Part shown: piece by piece, positions 24,950 to 33,529 of the stretch
Layout of the letters: the number at the start of each line of letters is the position of its first letter
How positions within the stretch are numbered: position 1 is the stretch's first letter
Source of the DNA: Streptomyces flavofungini
GTDB taxonomy: Bacteria; Actinomycetota; Actinomycetes; Streptomycetales; Streptomycetaceae
Reading direction: 5' to 3'
Assembly: GCF_014650815.1 (NCBI RefSeq)
Contig: NZ_BMVR01000001.1
Coordinates: 1 to 64,000, forward strand
DNA: 64,000 bases
Translations under genes and position numbers: made by a program
Notes under the pieces: model-generated
What the model was told of the DNA's origin: nothing
The model's input: only the letters and a program-made list of their open reading frames with translations
Database searches by the model: none

Positions 24950-25693
24950 TTACAGACCGGACTCGGAGGTGCGCACCAGGATGCGGCTGCAGTTCTCGCA
25001 GCGCACGACCTTGTCGGGCGACGCGGCCTTGATGTCGTTCACCTCGGTGATGTCCAGCTCCAGGCGGCAGCCCTCGCAGCGCCGCTGGTGGAGCTTGGCC
25101 GCACCGACGCCGCCCTGCTTCGCGCGCACCTTGTCGTAGAGGGCGAGCAGGTCGGCGGGGATCGAACCGGCGACGAGCGCGCGCTCCTTGGTGATGTTCG
25201 CGGCCTCGCTGTCGAACTCGGAGGTCGCCGCGTCCCGGCGGCCCGTCGCGTCGTCGATCTTCGACTGGACGGAGCCGACGCGCTCGGTCAGCTCGGCCAC
25301 CCGCTCCTGCGCGGACTCACGGCGCTCCATGACCTCCAGGACGACGTCCTCCAGGTCGCCCTGGCGCTTGGCGAGGGAGGCGATCTCCTTCTGGAGGTTC
25401 TCCAGGTCCTTCGGGGAGCTGACCGCGCCGGAGTCGAGGCGCTTCTGGTCGCGGGCGGCGCGCTGGCGCACCTGGTCCACGTCCTGCTCGGCCTTGGTCT
25501 GCTCGCGGGCGCAGTCGCTCTCCTCCGTCGTCGCGGCGACGAGCAGGTCGCGCAGTTGCGTGAGGTCCTTCGTCAGGGACTCGATCTCGGCGTGCTCGGG
25601 CAGCGACGCGCGCTTGTGCGCGAGCTGCGCGAGGCGTACGTCCAGGTCCTGGAGGTCGAGGAGACGGATCTGGTCGGCGGGCGCGGCGTTCAG
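24950..25693 (-). CDS. Coiled-coil C4 zinc-ribbon protein, CTG start
   Basis: A 247-residue protein. Residues ~20-170 are a long antiparallel coiled coil (ESLTKDLTQLRDLLVAATTE, LENLQKEIASLAKRQGDLED), and the C terminus has a zinc ribbon with CEGC and CENC pairs. It belongs to the widespread CT398-like family found beside Nif3-like and RNase H genes; the function is unsettled. The coding signal begins at a CTG that overlaps the TGA of the upstream gene (CTGA), with GGAG 7 nt before it. No ATG, GTG or TTG occurs in frame nearby, and the longer upstream frame lies inside another gene. Confidence 0.85.
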   Translation of the reverse strand: MNAAPADQIRLLDLQDLDVRLAQLAHKRASLPEHAEIESLTKDLTQLRDLLVAATTEESDCAREQTKAEQDVDQVRQRAARDQKRLDSGAVSSPKDLENLQKEIASLAKRQGDLEDVVLEVMERRESAQERVAELTERVGSVQSKIDDATGRRDAATSEFDSEAANITKERALVAGSIPADLLALYDKVRAKQGGVGAAKLHQRRCEGCRLELDITEVNDIKAASPDKVVRCENCSRILVRTSESGL

Positions 25694-26589
25694 TTGGGGG
25701 CTCCAAGGGATTCGGGATCGGAAGGCGCGCGCGTAGCGCTCGCTGCGAGAGTGGTGGTGGACGACGCCGCGTGGGCGGTCCAGGGATCGGTGACGGTCTT
25801 CGACACGTGGACGCGCAGGCTCCAGCCGTGCCGGTCGGAGATCTCGTCGAGCTGCGCCGCGGCCAGCTCGCACCAGGGCCACTCGGTGGCCCAGTGCGCG
25901 GCGTCGAGCAGCGCGAGCGGCGCCTCGGCGCGGGCCTCCGACACCGGGTGGTGGCGCAGGTCGGCGGTGAGGAACGCGTCCACGCCCGCGGCCCGCACGG
26001 CGCCGAAGAGGCTGTCACCGGAGCCGCCGCTGACGGCGACCCGGCGGATGGTCTGCGCGGGGTCGCCCGCGACCCGGATGCCCTGCGCCGTGGCGGGCAG
26101 GCGGGTGGCCGCACGCTCGGCGAACTCCGCGAGCGGCAGCGGGTGTTCGAGCTCGCAGACCCGGCCGAGGCCGCGCCGCCCGGCGGTGTCCGCCGGGTCC
26201 GGCACGAGCGGGCCGACGACGCGCAGGCCGAGGGCGCCCGCGAGGGCGTCGCTCACCCCCGGGTCGGCGGAGTCGGCGTTGGTGTGCGCGACGTGCAGGG
26301 CGATGTCGTGCTTGATCAGGTCGTGCACGACGCGGCCCTTGAACGTCGACGCGGCGACCGTCGTCGTACCGCGCAGATAGAGCGGGTGGTGCGTGATCAG
26401 CAGGTCCGCGCCGAGGCGCACCGCCTCGTCGACGATCTCCTGGACGGGGTCGACGGCGAACAGGACCCGCGAGACCTCGGCCTCGGGAGCACCGCACACG
26501 GTGCCGACGGCGTCCCACTGCTCGGCCCGCTCAGCGGGCCACAGGGCGTCGAGAGCGGCGATGACTTCAGACAGACGGGGCACGGACAA
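25690..26589 (-). CDS. Nif3-like dinuclear metal centre protein
   Basis: A 299-residue protein of the YbgI/YqfO/NIF3 family, which forms a toroidal hexamer with two metals per subunit and is often annotated as GTP cyclohydrolase I type 2-like. Metal-site motifs are LLITHHPLYLRG, VAHTNADSADPG and the late LTADLRHHPVSEA with LLDAAHWATEW. The start is TTG (26589) or GTG two codons later. It heads the minus-strand group Nif3 - zinc ribbon - RNase H/phosphatase, a conserved actinobacterial order. Confidence 0.9.
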   Translation of the reverse strand: MSVPRLSEVIAALDALWPAERAEQWDAVGTVCGAPEAEVSRVLFAVDPVQEIVDEAVRLGADLLITHHPLYLRGTTTVAASTFKGRVVHDLIKHDIALHVAHTNADSADPGVSDALAGALGLRVVGPLVPDPADTAGRRGLGRVCELEHPLPLAEFAERAATRLPATAQGIRVAGDPAQTIRRVAVSGGSGDSLFGAVRAAGVDAFLTADLRHHPVSEARAEAPLALLDAAHWATEWPWCELAAAQLDEISDRHGWSLRVHVSKTVTDPWTAHAASSTTTLAASATRAPSDPESLGAPN

Positions 26590-26705
26590 AGGCTACCTGG
26601 CCCCCCTGTGCGCCTGAACCGGCGCGGCGCTCGCGGACCTGGCCGATCAGCGTCCGGGTGCCGCTGTCGAGGGCGGCGGTGATCTTCACCGGCGGCTGGA
26701 GCCCC

Positions 26706-27743
26706 TTACTTGGCGAGGTGGTTCCTCAGGTCGTCCAGGACCTTGTCGGCCGCCGTCACGCCGAGGCCCAGGTACCAGGTCTCGTCGGGGACGTCCTTGG
26801 CCCGGCCGTCCTTCACCGCGCCGAGCTTCTTCCACAGGGGGTTCTTCTCGGCGCCCGCGCGGCCGGTCTTCTTGGCGTCGCCGTAGACGCCGGTGAAGAT
26901 CCAGTCGGCGTCGGCATCGTCGATGTTCTCCGGGCTGATCTCCACGGCGAGGTCGTTGACCTGCTGGTTCTTGGGCCGCGGCAGACCGGCGTCGGACAGG
27001 ATGGTGCCGACGAACGAGGCCTTCGCGTACAGCCGGATGCGGTCGGGCATGTAGCGCAGCATCGTGATGGTGGGCTTGTCGGGGCCGAGGTCCTTGCCGA
27101 GGGCCTTCGCCTTCTTCTCGTACGCGCCCAGCTCGGCCTTGGCGTCGGCGGTCCTGTCGAGCGCGGCGGCGTTGAGGAGGTAGTTCTCCTTCCAGGTGAA
27201 GCCCGGGCGGACGGAGAAGACGGTCGGGGCGATCTTGGCGAGCTGCGGGTAGAGCTTGGCGGCGCGCAGCTCGCTGCCGAGGATCAGGTCGGGCTTGAGG
27301 TTCGCGATCGCTTCCAGGTTGAGCGCGTTGATGGTGCCGACGTTCTTCGGGCTGCCGGCGTCCTTCTTCAGGTACGCGGGGATGCCCTCGTCGCCCTCGG
27401 TGGGGGCGTAGCCGACGGGCCGCACACCGAGGGACACCACGTTGTCGAGCTCGCCGACGTCCAGGACCACGACCCGCTTCGGCGCCCGCTTCAGCTCCGT
27501 CTTGCCGAGGGCGTGCTCGATGGTGCGCGGGAACTGGCCCGGCTTGGCGCTCGTACCCATCTTCGCCGTCTTCTCGGCCGCCTTGGCGAAGTCGTCACCG
27601 CCCTGCGCGACGGCCTTGCTGCCGGTGCCCCGGTCGGACTTCCCGGAGCCGTCGTCCGACCCGCAGGCGGACAGGGCGAGCGCACCGGCCACGGCGAGGG
27701 CGACGGCGGCGGTACCGCGGTGGGGGCGGGGGCGTGCGGACAT
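26706..27743 (-). CDS. Siderophore/iron ABC transporter substrate-binding lipoprotein
   Basis: A 345-residue class III (FecB/FhuD-type) periplasmic-binding lipoprotein. The signal ends in a lipobox, ALALSACGSDD, so Cys becomes lipid-anchored. The binding fold has RVVVLDVGELDNVVSLGVRP, the family-typical LEAIANLKPDLILGS and the C-terminal DETWYLGLGVTAADKVLDDL. I chose the ATG at 27743 because the signal peptide fits; a start 16 codons upstream adds no sense. An iron-box lies ~90 bp upstream. No permease or ATPase genes are adjacent, so it must share a transporter encoded elsewhere. Confidence 0.92.
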   Translation of the reverse strand: MSARPRPHRGTAAVALAVAGALALSACGSDDGSGKSDRGTGSKAVAQGGDDFAKAAEKTAKMGTSAKPGQFPRTIEHALGKTELKRAPKRVVVLDVGELDNVVSLGVRPVGYAPTEGDEGIPAYLKKDAGSPKNVGTINALNLEAIANLKPDLILGSELRAAKLYPQLAKIAPTVFSVRPGFTWKENYLLNAAALDRTADAKAELGAYEKKAKALGKDLGPDKPTITMLRYMPDRIRLYAKASFVGTILSDAGLPRPKNQQVNDLAVEISPENIDDADADWIFTGVYGDAKKTGRAGAEKNPLWKKLGAVKDGRAKDVPDETWYLGLGVTAADKVLDDLRNHLAK

Positions 27744-27830
27744 CGGTGCTCCAGGGGCTGTGCGGTGGTGCCGTGCGGGGGCGACCGGCACCGGGCTCGG
27801 GCCGGGCGCGGACGCCGACCCGGAGCGGAC

Positions 27831-27849
27831 TTAGGTTCCCCTAACCATA
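27831..27849. promoter_or_regulatory. Iron box (DmdR1/IdeR-type operator)
   Basis: On the minus strand TATGGTTAGGGGAACCTAA matches the 19-bp IdeR/DmdR consensus TTAGGTTAGSCTAACCTAA at most positions. It lies upstream of the siderophore-binding gene, so iron repression is expected. It sits in the 247-bp gap shared with the divergent gene at 27991. Confidence 0.8.
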
Positions 27850-27990
27850 AGCGCCGGTTTCCAGCCAGCACAGTCGCCCCCTCCCCCTCAGGCGAATCGT
27901 CACTTCGCCACACGTACGCGTGAAGCGGGTGGCCTCGCCCGCCCCGCCACCACGTACGAAAACTAGCGTCGCGGACGGAGGTGACCCCAG

Positions 27991-29670
27991 ATGACAGCCC
28001 CTGTGGCCGAGCCCTCACCCGTGTCCCCGCCCCCGCCGTCCGCCTTGCCGGGGAGTGGGACCGCGGCCGGTTTTCGGACGAAGCGTGTTGCCGGGGCGGG
28101 GGTGGTGGTCGTCCCGGGTCCGGCGCGGGACCCGGACCCGGTCTCGACCCCGGGCCCGGCGGAGAGCAGCAACGGGAGGACCGCGCCGCCGGGAGGTGGG
28201 CGTGGCGTGCGGGAGGCAGGCGGGGCGGACCGTTCCGGCCGGGTGAGCGCACCGGCTTCTCCCGGCTGGGTACGCGTACCCCTTGCTCTCGGCGAGACGG
28301 GCATACCGGTTGCGCTCAGCCCGGCGAGCACCACGGCTCCCCCCTGCGGGGCGGACACCCCGGCCGACCGTCACGGGGCAGCCGACCCGGCCCCGCCCGA
28401 GCAGGCGAGCCCTCGGCCCGCACCCGTGCCGCCCCCGCCCGCACCCACCCAACCCGCACCCACCCAACCCGGACCCACCCAACCCGGACCCAAAGCAGCC
28501 GCATCCCCCGCGACCAGCACCCCAACCCCCCAACATCCCCCCACACCCGCTCCCGCCCTCGGCCCCACCCTCAGCCCCCCGCCCCCCGCCATCACCGCCG
28601 ACGGCGCCTACGCGGCGCGGCTCGCGCACCGGAACGGGTGCTGGTTTCCGGAGCGGTGGACGTTGGACTGCAGTGAGCCGTACGCGGTGCCGTTGCCCGC
28701 GCATCAGCCCGAGGAGCCCGGTACGCGGGTGCTGCCGATGGCCGACGGGCGGGTGCTGGTGCACCGGCGGGCGGCCGGGCGGCATCTGTTCTCGCTGCTG
28801 TATCCCACCGGGCCGAGCACCGGGGAGGTGCCGCTCGGCGGCGTGGAGTGCGAGGGCGCCGACCTGACCCTGCTGCCGCCCGCCCCGCGCGGCGCGTACG
28901 CCTACGCGCTGGCCGTCGGGGCGCGGTCCACCGCCGTGTGGCTGGTCGCGGGCGGCTCGTTCGGGCCCGAACACCTCGCCGAGATCCCCGGCCGCTGCAC
29001 CGGCGGCGTCTGGCTCGACCGCACCAACCGCATGCTCGCCCTGGACCGCGAACTGGACGGCCCCACGAAGACGGTGGCCGTCGACCTGGAACGCGGCGGC
29101 GAGGTGACCCCGCTGCTCCAGATCGCCGCCGACAGCGACGACCGGCTGCTCCTCGCCGACGCCGACAGCGGGCTGCTCCTCATCCGCTCGGACGCGCCCG
29201 GCGAAACACGGCTCGGCTGGGGGGTGTTGGGGAGTAAGCGGCCCGTACGTTTTCCCGAATGCCTGCGGATGCCCGGGCGGGCGGTGACCCCGTTCGCCAT
29301 CCAGCCCGGGCAGGTGCTCATGCCGGAGAGCTGCACCGTGGCCCTCCGGGTGGACGACGGATCCGGCAACTCCGCCCCCCGGCTGTGCGGTTGGCGGCCC
29401 GCCGAACGGCGCGTCCACCAACTCCCCGCCCCCGAAGGGTGGTTGTCCGGAGCCGGGCGGTGCACACGCGACGGCATCCTGGAGTTGCCGTACGTCACCG
29501 GGACCGTGCCCTGCGGGATGGCCCGCGTCGAGGTGCCCTCGCCCCGGCCGCCCGACGAACCCGTCACCGCCGCGTCCGCCGAGGTCACGGGGGTGGTGGG
29601 TGCCGTGCGGGCGACACGGCCCGTGCCCTTGCAGCAGGCGCCTCTCGGGGAGCGGGACGGGTCCGGTTAG
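27991..29670 (+). CDS. Hypothetical protein, Pro-rich N half and propeller-like C half
   Basis: A 559-residue protein I do not recognise. Residues ~1-205 are low-complexity Pro/Ala/Thr, including a tandem PTQPGP repeat at about 150-165, encoded by a 15-bp DNA repeat. Residues ~205-540 look like a beta-propeller or WD-like domain: repeated short strands such as DGRVLVHRRAAGRHLFSLLY, TGGVWLDRTNRMLALDREL and DDRLLLADADSGLLLIRSD. No signal peptide or membrane helix was seen. GC3 and codon use of the C half are typical coding. Single gene, divergent from the iron lipoprotein. Confidence 0.75.
   Translation: MTAPVAEPSPVSPPPPSALPGSGTAAGFRTKRVAGAGVVVVPGPARDPDPVSTPGPAESSNGRTAPPGGGRGVREAGGADRSGRVSAPASPGWVRVPLALGETGIPVALSPASTTAPPCGADTPADRHGAADPAPPEQASPRPAPVPPPPAPTQPAPTQPGPTQPGPKAAASPATSTPTPQHPPTPAPALGPTLSPPPPAITADGAYAARLAHRNGCWFPERWTLDCSEPYAVPLPAHQPEEPGTRVLPMADGRVLVHRRAAGRHLFSLLYPTGPSTGEVPLGGVECEGADLTLLPPAPRGAYAYALAVGARSTAVWLVAGGSFGPEHLAEIPGRCTGGVWLDRTNRMLALDRELDGPTKTVAVDLERGGEVTPLLQIAADSDDRLLLADADSGLLLIRSDAPGETRLGWGVLGSKRPVRFPECLRMPGRAVTPFAIQPGQVLMPESCTVALRVDDGSGNSAPRLCGWRPAERRVHQLPAPEGWLSGAGRCTRDGILELPYVTGTVPCGMARVEVPSPRPPDEPVTAASAEVTGVVGAVRATRPVPLQQAPLGERDGSG
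28441..28491 (+). repeat. 15-bp tandem repeat in coding sequence
   Basis: About three copies of a CACCCAACCCGGACC-like 15-mer encode the PTQPAP/PTQPGP stretch of the hypothetical protein. It is a candidate for length variation. Confidence 0.7.
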
Positions 29671-29717
29671 ACTCGCCCGGCTGTACGAACGATCTTTGGT
29701 ACGGGGTGAGTTTGTTG

Positions 29718-29897
29718 ATGACCGAGAATGTGGCTGTCGAGCCGTGGGAGCAGGGTGGCCCGGATCCCCGGGAGCGGGTTTCGCTCGCCGGGAGCGCCGA
29801 TCCCACGGGGGCCGGTCGGCACCGGGGGCCGGTGTCGGAGCACGACGAGGAGGCGGCTCCTCGGGGCCGTCATCGGCGTGAGGCGGGCATGAGCTGA
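29718..29897 (+). CDS. Small hypothetical protein
   Basis: A 59-residue, hydrophilic, disordered-looking protein (begins MTENVAVEPWEQGG, ends GRHRREAGMS) with no known domain. GGTGAG lies 7 nt before the ATG. It is 48 bp downstream of the propeller-like gene on the same strand. Reading frame and RBS are credible but the short length limits confidence. Confidence 0.5.
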   Translation: MTENVAVEPWEQGGPDPRERVSLAGSADPTGAGRHRGPVSEHDEEAAPRGRHRREAGMS

Positions 29898-29933
29898 GGC
29901 CGGGGCCCGGCTGGGGGCTCCCCGCTGCGTCCA

Positions 29934-30080
29934 TCAGCGCGCTCCGCGCGCGGGCACCCCTTCCCGTAGCCCGTCCGGCGTTTGAGGACGAGGCGCGAAG
30001 CGCCGACAAGCGGGGTTCCGGGGGCGGCAGCCCCCGGTTTCGGGAAGGGGCGGGGTTGGGGAAGCCCTCGGCAGGGCCCC
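29934..30080. repeat. Streptomyces intergenic GC-rich repeat, copy 2
   Basis: Contains CCCGTCCGGCGTTTGAGGAC, GGCGCGAAGCGCC, CGGGGGCGGCAGCCCCCGG and TTCGGGAAGGGGCGGGG. Several short hairpins make it a likely bidirectional terminator between the convergent small gene and the SDR gene. Confidence 0.65.
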
Positions 30081-30084
30081 CAGC

Positions 30085-31026
30085 TCACCCCCTCCGCAAC
30101 CCCAATACCTCCGCCGCCCCGAACGTCTCCCCCTCCGGCCGGGACGCGAAGTAGGGCGACACCGCCTCATCCAGCTCCCGGAACGTGAACACTCCGTCCA
30201 CGGAGTCGAACTGCGCCGCGACCCGCGGCCGTTCGACGACGGCGACCATCCCCCCGTGGACGACGAGCACCTGCCCGTTGACCCGCCGCGCGGCAGGCGA
30301 GGCGAGATAGCCGACGAGGGGGGCGACATGCTCCGGAGCGAGCGGATCCAGCTCGCCCGCGCCCGGCTCGGCGAACCCGGCGAAGACGTCGGAGGTCATC
30401 CGGGTCCGGGCCCGGGGGCAGATGGCGTTGGCGGTGACGCCGTACTTGGCGAGGGCCAGCGCCGTGGAGGTGGTGAGCCCGACGATCCCTCCCTTGGCGG
30501 CGGCGTAGTTGGGCTGCCCGGCGGACCCGGCGAGGAAGGCCTCGGACGAGGTGTTGACGATGCGCCCGTACACGGGCCCACCGGCCTCCTTGGAGCGCTC
30601 GCGCCAGTGCGCGGAGGCGAACCGGATGGTGTTGAAGTGGCCTTTGAGATGGACCCGGATCACCGAGTCCCACTCGTCCTCGGTCATGGAGAAGATCATC
30701 CGGTCCCGCAGGATGCCCGCGTTGTTGACCAGGACGTCGAGCTTGCCGTACGTGTCGACGGCCAACTGGACGAGCGCTCGGGCCTGTTGGAGGTCGGCGA
30801 CGTCCCCGGTGTGGGCGACGGCCTTGCCCCCGGCCTCGCGGATCGCCGCCGCGACCTCCTCGGCGGGCGCGGCCGACGCCTCGCCGGACCCGTCGCGGCC
30901 CGGTTGCCCGAAGTCGTTGACGACGACGCTCGCGCCGAGCCGGGCGAGTTCCAGGGCCTCGGCCCGGCCGAGCCCGCGGCCCGCCCCGGTGACGACGGCG
31001 GTGAGCCCTTCAAGTGGCAGTGACAT
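30085..31026 (-). CDS. MFE-2-type 3-hydroxyacyl-CoA dehydrogenase (SDR)
   Basis: A 313-residue SDR. The NAD motif is TGAGRGLGRAEAL, followed by VVVNDFGQPG typical of the dehydrogenase part of peroxisomal multifunctional enzyme 2 and mycobacterial Hsd4A. The catalytic set is NTSSEAFLAGSAGQPNYAAAKGG. It should oxidise (3R)-hydroxyacyl-CoA. The ATG at 31026 (MSLPLEGLTAV) is preferred over one 7 codons upstream. It is last in the operon MaoC hydratase - Zn-alcohol dehydrogenase - SDR, the two halves of an MFE-2-like beta-oxidation step encoded separately. A KstR-type box precedes the operon. Confidence 0.88.
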   Translation of the reverse strand: MSLPLEGLTAVVTGAGRGLGRAEALELARLGASVVVNDFGQPGRDGSGEASAAPAEEVAAAIREAGGKAVAHTGDVADLQQARALVQLAVDTYGKLDVLVNNAGILRDRMIFSMTEDEWDSVIRVHLKGHFNTIRFASAHWRERSKEAGGPVYGRIVNTSSEAFLAGSAGQPNYAAAKGGIVGLTTSTALALAKYGVTANAICPRARTRMTSDVFAGFAEPGAGELDPLAPEHVAPLVGYLASPAARRVNGQVLVVHGGMVAVVERPRVAAQFDSVDGVFTFRELDEAVSPYFASRPEGETFGAAEVLGLRRG

Positions 31027-31080
31027 ACGGGTACGTACTCCTCTCACCTGGCAACGACCAGCGACCGACGGAACCGCGCC

Positions 31081-32163
31081 TCAGATCTCGATGCACGTCC
31101 GCAGCGCCACTCCCGACCGCATCTGCTCCAGCGCCTCGTTGATCTCGGTGAGGCGCACCCGGTGCGTGATCATGCTCTCCAGGTCGACGCGCCCGGCGCG
31201 CCACAGCGCGATGGCCCGCTCGTACGACCGGAGCACGTCCCCGCCCCCGTACAGCGACGGCAGGATCCGCTTCTCGTCGAAGAACAGCTCGAACATGTTG
31301 AACTGCACCTGGTCGTCCATGGCGCCCGCGCCGACGACGCAGAGGGTGCCGCCGCGCCGGGTCGCCTCGTACGCCTTGCGGGTCGTCGCGGACTTGCCGA
31401 CGACCTCGAAGACGTAGTCGAAGCCCTCGCCCTCGGTCAGGCGCTGGCCGACGTCGGAGAGTTCGTCGGGGGCGACGGCCTGGGTGGCGCCGAAGCGGAG
31501 GGCGGCCTCGCGCCGGGACGCGACCGGGTCGACGGCGACGATCTCGGCGGCGCCCTTGAGCCGGGCGCCCTGGATCGCGGAGATGCCGACGCCGCCGCAG
31601 CCGATGACGGCGACGGCGGAACCGGCGGCGACGTCGGCGGTGTTGATGGCGGCGCCGAGGCCGGTCGTGACGCCGCAGCCGATCAGCGCCGCGATGTCGA
31701 ACGGCACGTCGTCGGGGATCGGCACGGCGCAGGACGCGTCGACGACGATCTCCTCGGCGAAGGTGCCCGTACCGGCGAAGCCGAAGACGTCCGAGTTGTC
31801 GCCGGAGCGGCGGAAGTTGGGGGTGCCCGCGTTCATGAATCCGGCGAGGCACAACTGGGTCTGGCCGCGGCGGCACGCGGGGCACTGCCCGCACGCCGGG
31901 AGCCAGCACACCAGGACCCGGTCGCCGGGCTTGACGTGGGTGACGCCGTCGGCGACCTCCAGGATCTCGCCCGCGCCCTCGTGGCCGGGCACGAACGGCG
32001 CGGGCTGCGGCAGTACGCCGTTCATCGCGGATATGTCGGAGTGGCACAGTCCGGTGGCCCGTACCCGGATCCTGGCCTTGCCCGGACCGAAGCCCACCGC
32101 CTCGACGTCGTCGAGCACATCGAGCTTCTCCTGGCCTGTCTCGTGCAGTACGGCTGCGCGCAT
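31081..32163 (-). CDS. Zn-dependent alcohol dehydrogenase (MDR)
   Basis: A 360-residue medium-chain dehydrogenase. Catalytic zinc ligands are in ATGLCHSD and GHEGAGEI, structural zinc cysteines in CGQCPACRRGQTQLC, and the NAD-binding motif is AVIGCGGVGISAIQGA. It resembles mycobacterial AdhB/AdhE2-type enzymes. It lies between the MaoC hydratase and SDR genes with short gaps on both sides, so it probably oxidises an alcohol intermediate of the same catabolic pathway. The substrate is unknown. Confidence 0.9.
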   Translation of the reverse strand: MRAAVLHETGQEKLDVLDDVEAVGFGPGKARIRVRATGLCHSDISAMNGVLPQPAPFVPGHEGAGEILEVADGVTHVKPGDRVLVCWLPACGQCPACRRGQTQLCLAGFMNAGTPNFRRSGDNSDVFGFAGTGTFAEEIVVDASCAVPIPDDVPFDIAALIGCGVTTGLGAAINTADVAAGSAVAVIGCGGVGISAIQGARLKGAAEIVAVDPVASRREAALRFGATQAVAPDELSDVGQRLTEGEGFDYVFEVVGKSATTRKAYEATRRGGTLCVVGAGAMDDQVQFNMFELFFDEKRILPSLYGGGDVLRSYERAIALWRAGRVDLESMITHRVRLTEINEALEQMRSGVALRTCIEI

Positions 32164-32239
32164 GGCTGTGCGGCTCCTCTCGTTCCGGCGGGTCGTGCCG
32201 CCAGGTCGTCCCGGCGGGTCGTCCCAGCGGTGCGTGACG

Positions 32240-33112
32240 TCAGTTGAGCTCCACGACGGTGTCCGTGAGGACCGGTGCGTCCTGTCGTTCGACGGCCGTG
32301 ACGGCGACCCGCACCAGGCCGTCGGACTCCCACATGCCGACGCGCAGCGTCTCGCCGGGGAAGACGACCCCGGCGAAGCGCGTGCGGTAGGCCCGCACCC
32401 GGCCCACGTCGCCGCCGAGGACGGTGTCGACGACGGCCTTGAGCGTCATCCCGTACGTGCACAGGCCGTGCAGGATCGGCCGGTCGAAGCCCGCGAGCTT
32501 GGCGAACTCGGGGTCGGCGTGCAGCGGGTTCCAGTCGCCGGACAGGCGGTAGAGCAGGGCCTGGTCGGGGCGGACCGGGCGCAGCACGGTGTGGTCGAAG
32601 GGGCGGTCCGGCGCCTCGGGGCGGCCGGACGGGCCGCGCTCGCCGCCGAACCCGCCCTCGCCGCGCACGAAGATCTGCGCGTCGCTGGTCCACAACGGCC
32701 CCTCGTCGTCGGCCGCTTCGGAGCGCAGCACGAGGACGGCCGCCTTGCCCTTGTCGTACACCGCCGCGACCTTGGAGCTGGTGGTGGCCCGGCCCTTGAC
32801 GGGGATCGGGCGGTGCAGTTCGACGCGCTGGCCGCCGTGCAGCACGGCGGCGAGGTCCACGTCGATGCCGGGCGCGGCGAGGCCGCCCATCATGCCCATG
32901 CCCGCGCCCGCGACGGTGGCGAAGCTGGGCAGGACGTGCAGCCGGGACTCCAGGGTGTAGCGGAGTTCGTCGGCGTCGGTGGCGGGGTCGGCGAGGTCCG
33001 GGTTGGCGCCCGCGCCGAGGCCCAGGTGGTAGAGCTGGATGTCCTTGTGGTCCCAGGTGATCTCGGCGCTGCGGGGCTTCGCGGCCAGGGCCTGCGCGGC
33101 ATCGATGGGCAT
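32240..33112 (-). CDS. MaoC-family (R)-enoyl-CoA hydratase, Hsd4B-like
   Basis: A 290-residue two-hotdog hydratase. It starts at ATG 33112 (MPIDAAQALAAKP) and shows DIQLYHLGLGAG, then the hydratase motif LLYRLSGDWNPLHADPEFAK with PILHGLCTYGMT. Wording and length closely recall hydratase-2 of peroxisomal MFE-2 and mycobacterial Hsd4B in cholesterol side-chain beta-oxidation. First gene of the operon with the alcohol dehydrogenase and SDR. A perfect palindromic KstR-type box lies 188 bp upstream. Confidence 0.92.
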   Translation of the reverse strand: MPIDAAQALAAKPRSAEITWDHKDIQLYHLGLGAGANPDLADPATDADELRYTLESRLHVLPSFATVAGAGMGMMGGLAAPGIDVDLAAVLHGGQRVELHRPIPVKGRATTSSKVAAVYDKGKAAVLVLRSEAADDEGPLWTSDAQIFVRGEGGFGGERGPSGRPEAPDRPFDHTVLRPVRPDQALLYRLSGDWNPLHADPEFAKLAGFDRPILHGLCTYGMTLKAVVDTVLGGDVGRVRAYRTRFAGVVFPGETLRVGMWESDGLVRVAVTAVERQDAPVLTDTVVELN

Positions 33113-33299
33113 GGGCTGGTGGCTCCTCGCGGGCTGCGGGTGAGGGTCCTGCGGGGTGCGGCGTACGGGGCGGGGTTCCTGGCGTGCTCCGGAGCAAGAC
33201 CTCGGTGCGACCGTCCGCACCGTCGGCCGCACCGAGGTCGTCCGCGACGGCCGGGGCGTCCGTTCCGCCGGTTCGCCGGGGTGCGGTCCACCGGTCGTT

Positions 33300-33315
33300 C
33301 TAGAACGCGTTCTAG
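33300..33315. promoter_or_regulatory. KstR-type box 1
   Basis: CTAGAACGCGTTCTAG is a perfect palindrome that fits the KstR motif TnnAACnnGTTnnA exactly. It lies in the 417-bp gap between the MaoC operon and the divergent sensor kinase gene. Confidence 0.75.
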
Positions 33316-33529
33316 GCCGATGGCCCCATGTATAGCCCAGCGTCCTACGGTTGGGAAGAGTGCTGACGTCACGTCAGATCCAGTGCCGGGAGCTGTCCGG
33401 GACCGCCATCGGTGACATTTGTCCCGGTCGAAGCGGTACGGACCTCACTGCCGCCGCGGCGCCCGTGCTCCGTACTGTCGGAGCGGGGACCGCGGGGGAC
33501 GCGGGCCCGGCCGAACGGGGAGCGAGTAC

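Noticed and set aside
28441..28491. Short repeats resembling a CRISPR array
   Set aside because: The units are contiguous 15-mers without spacers and encode a Pro-rich protein segment; no cas genes are present.
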